DNA of 64,000 bases, from NCBI GenBank assembly GCA_963798805.1, contig CAWCVC010000010.1:62001-126000 (forward strand). Direction: 5' to 3'. Both the position numbers and the translations under genes were made by a program. Source of the DNA: CAVZCK01 sp963798805 (lineage in GTDB: Bacteria > Pseudomonadota > Alphaproteobacteria > Rhizobiales > Rhodomicrobiaceae). The notes under the pieces were generated by a model that had not been told where the DNA came from, searched no databases, and saw only the letters and a list, made by a program, of their open reading frames with translations. Shown here piece after piece: positions 17,486 through 29,245 of this stretch; position 1 is the stretch's first letter, and each line of letters opens with the position of its first letter.

Positions 17486-18700
17486 ATGAGCAAAATCAAA
17501 GTGGCCAATCCTGTCGTCGAGCTCGACGGCGACGAAATGACCCGGATCATCTGGCAGCTCATCAAGGATAAGCTCATCCGTCCCTATCTCGACATCAACC
17601 TCATCTATTACGACCTGTCGGTGCAGAACCGCGACGCGACCGGCGACCAGGTGACGGTCGATGCCGCGAACGCGATCAAACAATATGGCGTCGGCGTCAA
17701 ATGCGCCACGATCACGCCAGATGAGGCCCGGGTTGAGGAATTCGGCCTCAAAAAGATGTGGAAATCCCCAAACGGCACCATCCGTAACATCCTCGGCGGC
17801 GTGATTTTCCGCGAGCCCATTATCTGCAGGAACGTGCCGCGGCTGGTCCCCGGCTGGACGCAGCCGATCATCATCGGCCGTCACGCCTTCGGCGACCAAT
17901 ATCGGGCGACCGATTTCAAGGTGCCCGGCAAGGGCAAGCTGACGATCAAATGGGTCGCCGAGGACGGCAAGGAGACGATCGAGCACGAGGTCTACGACTT
18001 TCCGGGCTCGGGCGTCGCGCTCTCCATGTACAATCTCGATGGCTCGATCCGCGACTTCGCCCGCGCCAGCATGAATTACGCGCTGATGCGCGGCTATCCG
18101 CTCTACCTCTCGACCAAGAACACCATTCTGAAGGTCTATGACGGCCGTTTCAAAGACATCTTCCAGGAGGTGTTCGATGCCGAGTTCAAGGATCAGTTCG
18201 CGGCAAAAAAGATCACTTACGAACACCGGCTGATCGACGACATGGTGGCCGCGGCGCTGAAATGGTCGGGCGGTTTCGTCTGGGCCTGCAAGAACTATGA
18301 CGGCGACGTGCAGTCGGACACGATCGCGCAGGGTTACGGCTCGCTCGGCCTGATGACCAGCGTGCTGCTGACGCCAGACGGCAAGACCGTCGAGGCCGAG
18401 GCCGCGCATGGCACGGTGACGCGGCATTACCGCGAGCATCAGAAGGGGCGCGAGACCTCGACCAACTCGACCGCCTCAATCTTCGCCTGGACCCGCGGAT
18501 TGAAGCACCGCGCCAAGCTCGACGGCAACGAGGAACTGGCTCGCTTCGCGCAGACGCTCGAGGACGTGACCGTCGGGACGATCGAGGCTGGTTTCATGAC
18601 CAAGGATCTGGCGCTGCTGGTCGGCGACAACCAGCCATGGCTCTCGACGGAAGGCTTCATCGCCAAGATCGATGAGAATTTGCAGAAGGCGATGAAGTAG
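17486..18700 (+). CDS. icd: NADP-dependent isocitrate dehydrogenase
   Basis: The 404-residue product (MSKIKVANPVVELDGDEMTR) is the eukaryote-like dimeric NADP-isocitrate dehydrogenase of alphaproteobacteria. It converts isocitrate to 2-oxoglutarate and NADPH in the TCA cycle. PNGTIRNILGGVIFREPI (about 97-114) and the later AEAAHGTVTRHYREHQKG carry substrate and NADP residues. GAGGAGAG precedes ATG 17486; the longer frame upstream is not supported. A strong terminator follows. Confidence 0.96.
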   Translation: MSKIKVANPVVELDGDEMTRIIWQLIKDKLIRPYLDINLIYYDLSVQNRDATGDQVTVDAANAIKQYGVGVKCATITPDEARVEEFGLKKMWKSPNGTIRNILGGVIFREPIICRNVPRLVPGWTQPIIIGRHAFGDQYRATDFKVPGKGKLTIKWVAEDGKETIEHEVYDFPGSGVALSMYNLDGSIRDFARASMNYALMRGYPLYLSTKNTILKVYDGRFKDIFQEVFDAEFKDQFAAKKITYEHRLIDDMVAAALKWSGGFVWACKNYDGDVQSDTIAQGYGSLGLMTSVLLTPDGKTVEAEAAHGTVTRHYREHQKGRETSTNSTASIFAWTRGLKHRAKLDGNEELARFAQTLEDVTVGTIEAGFMTKDLALLVGDNQPWLSTEGFIAKIDENLQKAMK

Positions 18701-18726
18701 CCGTAGCGAAGCGACGTATCCGTTGC

Positions 18727-18762
18727 GCCGCACGGATAGCCCAGGGTAGGCCGTGCGGCTTT
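18727..18762 (+). terminator. Rho-independent terminator after icd
   Basis: GCCGCACGG (18727-18735) pairs perfectly with CCGTGCGGC (18751-18759) over nine base pairs and is followed by TTTC. It lies 26 bases after the icd stop and before the convergent gene at 18769. Confidence 0.65.
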
Positions 18763-18768
18763 CGATTC

Positions 18769-19095
18769 CTATGGCGAAAAGACCTCCAACGAAGCATCAT
18801 AAAATCCGGCCCGGGAAGCAATGACTGTCGCAGGAGGCAGATAACGAAAACTCATCCGAGCACACCCCGCGATCAGCGAGTTGGTACAGGCCCAAAATTT
18901 CACCGCGACCAGCCGCCCAGCGTAAATGAAGCCCAGAGCGATAAGGCACAGCATGATCGCGGAAATTAGTTCCGTCGCAGTGGGCCAATAGCCAATTCGC
19001 CAGAAACCGATCGCGATCCTGACAGGTTGTGTTGCGAGCGCGACCCAAGCCGCTAGGGACAGCAGCCACCCAGCGACAACTCCGATCCAACGCAT
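18769..19095 (-). CDS. Hypothetical small membrane protein
   Basis: The 108-residue product has two hydrophobic segments (about residues 4-26 and 44-66) followed by a shorter C-terminal part (ARMSFRYLPPATVIASRAG). Codon use is less GC-biased than its neighbours, with more A/T-ending codons. The start follows alaS by 33 bases, and GGAGAAGG lies right before the ATG, so it may be cotranscribed with alaS. I recognise no family. It might be a strain-specific gene. Confidence 0.55.
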   Translation of the reverse strand: MRWIGVVAGWLLSLAAWVALATQPVRIAIGFWRIGYWPTATELISAIMLCLIALGFIYAGRLVAVKFWACTNSLIAGCARMSFRYLPPATVIASRAGFYDASLEVFSP

Positions 19096-19128
19096 ACCTT
19101 CTCCGTTCGCTCGGATTGCCGGAGAAGC

Positions 19129-21834
<2,706 letters not shown>

Positions 21835-21993
21835 GAAAGGTCATCCGTGCCGGCCACCACGCTTGCAAGGCGGCGCCGCTACTTGCACCTCGAGAATATC
21901 GGAACCAAAGCACCGGAGTTAAGATTTTCACTCGAAATTCGTCCCATTCTCTAGCGCTGGCAGGCTGCGCTGTCCAGCGACGGGCGCGGCGCT

Positions 21994-22034
21994 GAAACGA
22001 AAACCGTGGACAGCCAACAGCTTGGCGTCCACGG
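21994..22034 (-). terminator. Rho-independent terminator after recA
   Basis: On the minus strand, CCGTGGAC (22034-22027) plus GCCAA pair with TTGGC plus GTCCACGG (22011-22004), giving a 13-bp stem with a 4-base loop, followed by TTTTCGTTTC. It lies 36 bases beyond the recA stop and is the strongest terminator in the window. Confidence 0.78.
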
Positions 22035-22069
22035 AAGAAGGAAGCTCAAGTCAAAGACGTGCCGGATGT

Positions 22070-23188
<1,119 letters not shown>

Positions 23189-23241
23189 TCTCGTGCTCCT
23201 TTATTTCATATCGCCAGCCGCATTGCAATCCAAGGACAAAA

Positions 23242-23256
23242 GTACACATTTTGTTC
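23242..23256 (-). promoter_or_regulatory. Putative LexA (SOS) box of recA
   Basis: On the minus strand the sequence reads GAAC-AAAATGT-GTAC; the alphaproteobacterial LexA site is GAAC-N7-GAAC, so one base differs. The A-rich spacer also resembles known Rhizobiales sites. It lies 54-68 bases upstream of the recA start codon, a normal promoter position. Confidence 0.55.
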
Positions 23257-23404
23257 CTTATTGCAAGGAGATAAAACCCGCACAGGCTGGAATTTTTACT
23301 TATAGAGAGCGTGATCATTACTAAGGCAGTGTTTCTCCGAATTGACGCTTGCGAAGACCGGAAACAATGCAGGGGTTTCTCGATCACCACCCGGACCACC
23401 GATC

Positions 23405-25933
23405 TCAATCCGCCTCCAAGGTCTCCTTCACCGCCGCGGCAAGCTGCTTCAGCGAGAACGGCTTCGGCAGGAAGGTGAACTTTTCGTCTTCGCTCAAATT
23501 GTTCCGGAATGCCTCCTCGGCATAGCCGGACACGAAGATGATCTTGATCTGCGGATTGGTCTTGCGCAGATGTTTCAGCAGCGTCGGGCCATCCATTTCC
23601 GGCATGACGACATCGCTCACTACGAGATCGACGTCGCCGCCATGCTCGCTCATCACGTCGAGCGCCTGGACACCGCTGGCGGCTTCCAAAACGCGGTAGC
23701 CCCTTGTCGCCAGGGCCCGGGCGGCGAAGCTGCGCACCGCATCTTCATCCTCGACCAGAAGCACCGTCGCCGAGCCGGTCAGATCGCGCGGTGCCTCTTT
23801 CTTGGCCGGCTTCTCCGCCGCCGTCTCGGTGGCGACGGTCTCGACCTCGCAGCGCGGCAGATAAATCTTGAACACCGTGCCGACGCCGACTTCGCTCTCT
23901 GCAAAGATATAACCGCCGGTCTGTTTGACAATACCGTAGACCGTCGAAAGCCCGAGGCCGGTGCCTTTGCCGACCTCCTTGGTCGAGAAGAACGGCTCGA
24001 AGATCTTGTCCATCACCTCCGGCGGCATGCCGGTGCCGCTGTCGCTCACCTCGCAGAGCACATATTCGCCCGGCTCCATCGGCGCATGGCCGAGCTTGGC
24101 GGATTCGCGCTCGCTGATATTGGCGGTACGGATGGTCAGCTCGCCGCCCTGGGGCATGGCATCGCGCGCATTCACCGCCAGATTGATGATCACCTGCTGG
24201 AACTGCGTCGGGTCGACCTTGACCAGCCACAGATCGCGGCCGTGAATGACCTTCGCCTTGATCTTTTCGCCGAGGAGCTGATCGAGCAGGATCATCAGAT
24301 CCTCGAGCGCATCGGTCAGCGACATCACCTGCGGCCGCAGGGTCTGCTTGCGCGAAAATGCCAGCAGATGGCGGACGAGACCGGCCGCGCGGTTGGCGTT
24401 GTTCTTGATGTTCATGATGTCCGCGAAGGACGGGTCGCTCGGCCTGTGATTGGCGAGCAGCAGGTCGGAAAATCCGATGATCGCGGTCAGCACATTGTTG
24501 AAATCATGGGCTATCCCGCCGGCAAGTTGGCCGATCGCCTGCAGCTTCTGGCTCTGGGCGATCTGCTCTTCGAGCATGCGCTGCTCTGAGATGTCTATGC
24601 CGAAGACCAGGGCGACATTGTCGAGATCGTCTGCGCGCGACAGTGGGCAGAAGAACAGCCGGCCGGTCCGTTTGCCCTCTGTGGTGCCGATGTCGACCGG
24701 CGGGATGGCGACCTTGCGGGCCGAGGCTTTTTCCACCGACTGATGCAGCTTCTCGCGGGTTGCTTCGTCGACCAGCTCGAAAAGGCTGGCCGCCTCAGGC
24801 CCCTTATCCGTGCCGAAAAACCGCCCGAAAGCCGAATTGCTGCCGGTGATGCGCCCGTCCTTGGCGATTGCCGCAACGGGGATGGGCGCCGAGCGCAACA
24901 GGCCGATGATGTTCTGGGGCCCAGGCCGCTTCGTCTCGCCCTCGGCTTCGGCGCTCCGCTCCAGCACCAGGCCGAACAGCTCGCCTTCGCCATCGGGCGA
25001 GCCCCCCGCTCGCCGGGCCAGCATCACCGAAGCCGGCATCGAGGTGCCGTCACGCTTGACGATGTCGAAGGAAAAGCTCGAGGCGTTGCCGTTCTCGGCG
25101 CCGCCAGTCGCCAGCATGGCAGCCGCATAGTCTGGAAAGATCGCGGCAAGCTCAAGGCCCGCGCCTTCTTCCGGGTCGCCGAGATCCATCCAGCCGAGCA
25201 GCGTCGCATTGGCAAAGGAAATCCGGCCGTCGAGGCCGGCGCGGAAAATGCCGATCGGCAGCTGATCGAGCAGCTTTCGCAGCTCCCGGGCCCCCCGGGC
25301 CAGCGCCGATTCGTGCTGCTGCTGGGCGGTGACGTCGGTAATGTCCCAGAGACAGACCCAGTCACGGGAGCTTGCCCCCTTCGGCCCGGGCACGCGCTGG
25401 ACGGAGGCGCGCAGCCAGCGCGCCGGCCCCGGAGCGCCGAGAACCTGAAAATCTTCGGAGGCCGTCTCGCCGCGCCGCGCCGCCTGGATCAGCCGGAACA
25501 GCGGCTCGGAGCCGCCGAAATTCCGCACCAGCGCGGACTCGACGCTGAATGGCGAAGGATCGCTGCCCCCGACAAGCTGGTGATAGGCCGGATTGACGTA
25601 GATGGTTGAACCGTCCTGGCTGGTGATGGCGATGCCGTGGCCCGCATGCTCGGCGTAAACGCGGGCGAGATCGGGCGGCCCCGCATTCGACCTGACGCCG
25701 ACACTGAGGAAACCGCCGGCCGCCGCGAAGAGTGCCGCCACGCCCAGCGCCGCGAACAGCGCGAACACGCCGAGGACCAGCGCCGTCGCCTGATCCCGCA
25801 GCAGAACCGCGAGAAAGACGCTGAGCGCCATGGCAAGGGCGAGCCCGAGCACCCGGCGCACCGGCGTCGGGTCCGGCTGCGGCCGGCTCAGGAATTGCGC
25901 GGCGGTGTGCGCACTGGTGCGGCTCGGCATCAT
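23405..25933 (-). CDS. cckA: Cell-cycle hybrid histidine kinase CckA
   Basis: CckA sits in the membrane and feeds phosphate through ChpT to CtrA, the master cell-cycle regulator. The 842-residue form starts at ATG 25933, with GGGAGAAGG right upstream; the longer frame from 26050 is Arg/Lys-rich and unsupported. It has two membrane helices (about 27-75), PAS-like domains (about 85-440), the histidine kinase core with phospho-His476 in GIAHDFNN, N-box and GTGLGLSTVYGIVKQ region, and a C-terminal receiver with phospho-Asp774 in VVSDVVMPEMDG. The order alaS-recA-cckA is conserved. A GATTC (CcrM target) lies at 25951-25955. CtrA-type sites in this window tie to this kinase. Confidence 0.92.
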   Translation of the reverse strand: MMPSRTSAHTAAQFLSRPQPDPTPVRRVLGLALAMALSVFLAVLLRDQATALVLGVFALFAALGVAALFAAAGGFLSVGVRSNAGPPDLARVYAEHAGHGIAITSQDGSTIYVNPAYHQLVGGSDPSPFSVESALVRNFGGSEPLFRLIQAARRGETASEDFQVLGAPGPARWLRASVQRVPGPKGASSRDWVCLWDITDVTAQQQHESALARGARELRKLLDQLPIGIFRAGLDGRISFANATLLGWMDLGDPEEGAGLELAAIFPDYAAAMLATGGAENGNASSFSFDIVKRDGTSMPASVMLARRAGGSPDGEGELFGLVLERSAEAEGETKRPGPQNIIGLLRSAPIPVAAIAKDGRITGSNSAFGRFFGTDKGPEAASLFELVDEATREKLHQSVEKASARKVAIPPVDIGTTEGKRTGRLFFCPLSRADDLDNVALVFGIDISEQRMLEEQIAQSQKLQAIGQLAGGIAHDFNNVLTAIIGFSDLLLANHRPSDPSFADIMNIKNNANRAAGLVRHLLAFSRKQTLRPQVMSLTDALEDLMILLDQLLGEKIKAKVIHGRDLWLVKVDPTQFQQVIINLAVNARDAMPQGGELTIRTANISERESAKLGHAPMEPGEYVLCEVSDSGTGMPPEVMDKIFEPFFSTKEVGKGTGLGLSTVYGIVKQTGGYIFAESEVGVGTVFKIYLPRCEVETVATETAAEKPAKKEAPRDLTGSATVLLVEDEDAVRSFAARALATRGYRVLEAASGVQALDVMSEHGGDVDLVVSDVVMPEMDGPTLLKHLRKTNPQIKIIFVSGYAEEAFRNNLSEDEKFTFLPKPFSLKQLAAAVKETLEAD

Positions 25934-26207
25934 AGCCTTCTCCCTAATCCGATTCTCCGCCCGCTTCTCGCCTTTGCGTCGCCGCGCGCGCCGAAATAAA
26001 CAAGCGCTGCGTGCTTTCGTGCGCATTCGCACGCGGGAAAACCGGTGCACGGCCCTCGCGAAGCCTCGAACTTAAGAGTTAAAAATATCGTGAAGAGACG
26101 GTATACCGGCATCAGGGGACATCGGCGATCCAAGGAACCGGCCAGCAAGGGCGGCGGGGCGCCGATCAAAGACAGCGCCGTTGGCGCATTGGGGAAAGGC
26201 TGAAACG

Positions 26208-26588
26208 ATGTCCGACAGCGTCATCTACGTTGTTACAATCACGCTACTCGTCGCGCTCGCATTTCTCGCCTTCTGGATCGCGCGCCAGAGTCTCGGCTTC
26301 GATGGGATCAAGCTGTTCCAGAGCCGGCCGCGGCGGGTCGGCCTGGTCGAATCGACGGCACTGGACGGCCGCCGTCGCCTGCTCATCATCCGGCGCGACA
26401 ATGTCGAGCATCTGATCATGACCGGCGGTCCGGTGGATGTCGTCATCGAGACCGGCATTCCGGTCAGGCACTTTGCATCGAACGGCATCGGCGAGACGCT
26501 GACGCGCGCGGATCACGGCCTCGGGACGCCTCAATCCTTCGCTTCCGACGACATGTCGCTCGTTCTGCAGCGCGATCAGACCAACTGA
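26208..26588 (+). CDS. FliO/MopB-like membrane protein
   Basis: The 126-residue product has one N-terminal membrane helix (VIYVVTITLLVALAFLAFWIA) and a cytoplasmic domain with VESTALDGRRRLLIIRRDNVEHLIMTGGPVDVVIE-like sequence (in pieces, about 50-85). This L-x-x-x-G-R-R-L-x-I-x-R-R-D pattern resembles the FliO family, which helps assemble the flagellar export gate. No other flagellar genes occur in the window, so this is an orphan. Position divergent from cckA is seen in other Rhizobiales. The start at 26208 has AAAGG upstream. FliO assignment is moderate. Confidence 0.6.
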   Translation: MSDSVIYVVTITLLVALAFLAFWIARQSLGFDGIKLFQSRPRRVGLVESTALDGRRRLLIIRRDNVEHLIMTGGPVDVVIETGIPVRHFASNGIGETLTRADHGLGTPQSFASDDMSLVLQRDQTN

Positions 26589-26593
26589 CATTC

Positions 26594-29191
26594 ATGGCGA
26601 TTGCGTCCATGCCAACGAGATTTCTCGTCGGTGCGCTGGCCGCCATCGCGCTTCCGGCCCTCTTTGCCGCCGCAGCGGAGCCTCCCGGCGCTTCAACGCC
26701 GGGTACGGTCGCCGCAACGCCCGGAAACGCCCCTTCGTCCAAGCCCGCCGCTGCCGCCGCGCAAGCGCCGGCGGCAAGCCCGGCCACAGCGCCACCCGCT
26801 TCCATCGCCGATGGATCATCCACGGCCGGCCAGAATGTCACCGCGCCGATCGCCGCCTGGAATGCGGCCTTGAACCGGATTTCGGTGCGGCTGCACGAGC
26901 CGATCACCGATCAGAGCGTGCTGGAATCGGTCCGGACCGAACTCGACGATCGACGCGGCGAGATCGAGGACTATATCGCCAAGCAGAAGCCGCGCCTTGC
27001 CGACCTGCAGGCGCGTATGAAAAAGCTCGGCGAGCCTCCCAAAGCCGGCGAGCCGCCGGAACCGGAGGCGGTTGCCCAGCAGCGCACCCAGCTTCGCAAG
27101 GCGATCGGCGATCTCTCCGGCGCGCTGAAAGCCGCGAATGAAGCGCTGGTCAGGACCGACAGCCTCGCCGCCCGCGCCCGCGACATACGCCGCAGCCTGT
27201 TCGAGACCCGGCTACTGAAGCGCGGCCGCAGCCCACTCTCGCCCGCTCTTTGGCGCGACATCGCCTATGACGCACCGCTCGGCCTGACACGGGCCGGCTT
27301 CATGCTTTCGCATTGGTGGCAAAGCGTCGAGGACCGCGGGCTTTTTGCGGGGCTCATCCTCGCCTCGGTCCTGCTCTGGGCGGTCCTCTCTCTTGTCTGC
27401 TACCGCCGTATCCAGTCCTTGCGCGAATGGATCGCCCCCGGCCTGCCGCCCGAATGGCGCCGCGCCGCCTCCGCCGCGCGCGTCATCCTGCTGCGCTCGC
27501 TGCCGACGGTCGTCGCCTGCGGCTTTCTGTATTTCAGCCTCTCAGGCACGGACCTCCTGTCGCCGAGCTCTGCCGCGCTCGTCCTCTCCGCCATCGCCGG
27601 TCTGATCATTATCGCCACGGTTCAGGCCGCGGCGAAAACCTCGCTTGCCGTGATACGGCCCCGCTGGCGGCTGCTCAGGCTTACCGACCACGCAGCCCGG
27701 CGCCTCTATTACCATCTCTTGGCGCTCGCAGTGATCTACGGCCTCGATGTCTTTATCAGCGCCGTCAATCAGATCGCCTATATGCCCTTCTCGGTCAGCG
27801 TCGGGCAGAGCTTCATCGCCAGCGTGCTGATCGCCGGGCTGATCATCTCGATGCTTCGCATCCGGGACAATAGCGGCGGCGACGGTCCGGCCAAGCCGAT
27901 CGGGCGGGCCTATCTCCGCCTGCCCTTGTGGATCATTGCCCTTGCCATTCTCGGCGCGGCGCTGATCGGCTATGTCTCGCTCGCCCGCTTCATCGCCGGC
28001 CAGCTCATCGTCGCCAGCACCATTATCATCATCACCTATCTGCTCGGCATCTGGGTGAGCGCCTTCGGCCAGAGCCTTGCCGATGACAACAGCGCGCCCG
28101 GCGCCTGGCTGCAGGGCAATTTCGGCCTCGACCAGCACCGGCGCGAGCAGGTCGCCCTGCCGCTGACGCTGATCCTGAAGACGCTGCTCATCATCGGTGC
28201 TGTGCCGCTGATCCTGCTGCTCTGGGGCTTCGACTGGTACGACATTCTCGGCTGGATGCGTCAGGCACTGTTCGGTTTCGACATCGGCGGCGTCCACATC
28301 TCGGTCACCGCCATCATCGCTGCGCTGCTGCTCTTCGCAGCCGGCTATATCGCCGCGAAATTCTTTCAGACCTGGCTCGACGGATCGATCCTGCGCCAGG
28401 CCGGTCTCGAGCCGGGATTGCGCGACTCGATCCGCACCGGCGTCGGCTATCTCGGCATTGCGCTTGCCGCTCTTCTCGCCGTTTCCTATCTCGGCCTCGA
28501 TTTCTCCAATCTCGCTATCGTGGCCGGCGCCTTATCGGTCGGTGTCGGCTTCGGCCTGCAAAGCATCGTCAACAATTTCGTTTCCGGCCTCATTCTGCTG
28601 GCCGAGCGGCCGGTGAAGATCGGCGACTGGATCATCGTCGGCGGACAGGAGGGCATCGTCCGCAAGATCAGCGTGCGCTCAACCGAGATCGAGACCTTCG
28701 ACCGCGCCAATCTAATCATCCCCAACTCGATGCTCATCACCGACATGGTTAAGAACTGGACGCTGCATAATGCGACCGGGCGGATGCCGATCCCGGTCGG
28801 CGTGCACTACGACAGCGACCCCGAAAAGGTCCGCGATGTCCTGCTCGACGTCGCGCAGCAGCACCCGCAAGTGCTGTCGAACCCGGCGCCTTTCGTGTTC
28901 TTCGAGGATTTTGCCTCCAGCTCGCTCAACTTTATCCTGTTCGTCTATCTCGCCAATGTGAACCGTTCCTTTTCCGTTCGCACGGATCTGCGCATTGCCA
29001 TTCTCAAAGCTTTCCGGGCGAACGGCATCGAAATCCCCTATCCTCAGACTGATGTTCATCTTCGCGATTTAGACTGGATCAAGAAGGCGATCGCCGACCG
29101 CAGGGCGCGCCCGGTCGACAAGGGGCCGATGACGGTGCGGGACTACGAGGCGGAAAGCGTTGCGCCCGGCGAGAACGGCGACGCAAGTTGA
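26594..29191 (+). CDS. Large mechanosensitive channel (MscS/DUF3772)
   Basis: The 865-residue protein combines a signal peptide (1-27), an Ala/Pro-rich linker, a helical periplasmic DUF3772-type domain (about 80-215, with AKQKPRLADLQARMKK), many membrane helices (about 240-620) and the MscS pore and beta domain. The MscS hallmark GVGFGLQSIVNNFVSGLI begins near residue 649, followed by ERPVKIGDWI. Such proteins open on membrane tension to release solutes on osmotic downshock. It begins 6 bases after the FliO-like gene stop, so they are cotranscribed. The C-terminal tail is charged. Confidence 0.9.
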   Translation: MAIASMPTRFLVGALAAIALPALFAAAAEPPGASTPGTVAATPGNAPSSKPAAAAAQAPAASPATAPPASIADGSSTAGQNVTAPIAAWNAALNRISVRLHEPITDQSVLESVRTELDDRRGEIEDYIAKQKPRLADLQARMKKLGEPPKAGEPPEPEAVAQQRTQLRKAIGDLSGALKAANEALVRTDSLAARARDIRRSLFETRLLKRGRSPLSPALWRDIAYDAPLGLTRAGFMLSHWWQSVEDRGLFAGLILASVLLWAVLSLVCYRRIQSLREWIAPGLPPEWRRAASAARVILLRSLPTVVACGFLYFSLSGTDLLSPSSAALVLSAIAGLIIIATVQAAAKTSLAVIRPRWRLLRLTDHAARRLYYHLLALAVIYGLDVFISAVNQIAYMPFSVSVGQSFIASVLIAGLIISMLRIRDNSGGDGPAKPIGRAYLRLPLWIIALAILGAALIGYVSLARFIAGQLIVASTIIIITYLLGIWVSAFGQSLADDNSAPGAWLQGNFGLDQHRREQVALPLTLILKTLLIIGAVPLILLLWGFDWYDILGWMRQALFGFDIGGVHISVTAIIAALLLFAAGYIAAKFFQTWLDGSILRQAGLEPGLRDSIRTGVGYLGIALAALLAVSYLGLDFSNLAIVAGALSVGVGFGLQSIVNNFVSGLILLAERPVKIGDWIIVGGQEGIVRKISVRSTEIETFDRANLIIPNSMLITDMVKNWTLHNATGRMPIPVGVHYDSDPEKVRDVLLDVAQQHPQVLSNPAPFVFFEDFASSSLNFILFVYLANVNRSFSVRTDLRIAILKAFRANGIEIPYPQTDVHLRDLDWIKKAIADRRARPVDKGPMTVRDYEAESVAPGENGDAS

Positions 29192-29245
29192 ATCCGGCGG
29201 TCGCGGCCGGGCGGAAGGGCCTGGCTGGTCAGGCAAGGGCGTGAG

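Noticed and set aside
26072..26082. TTAA-N3-TTAA before cckA/FliO-like gene
   Set aside because: The spacing is three bases, not the seven needed for a CtrA full site.
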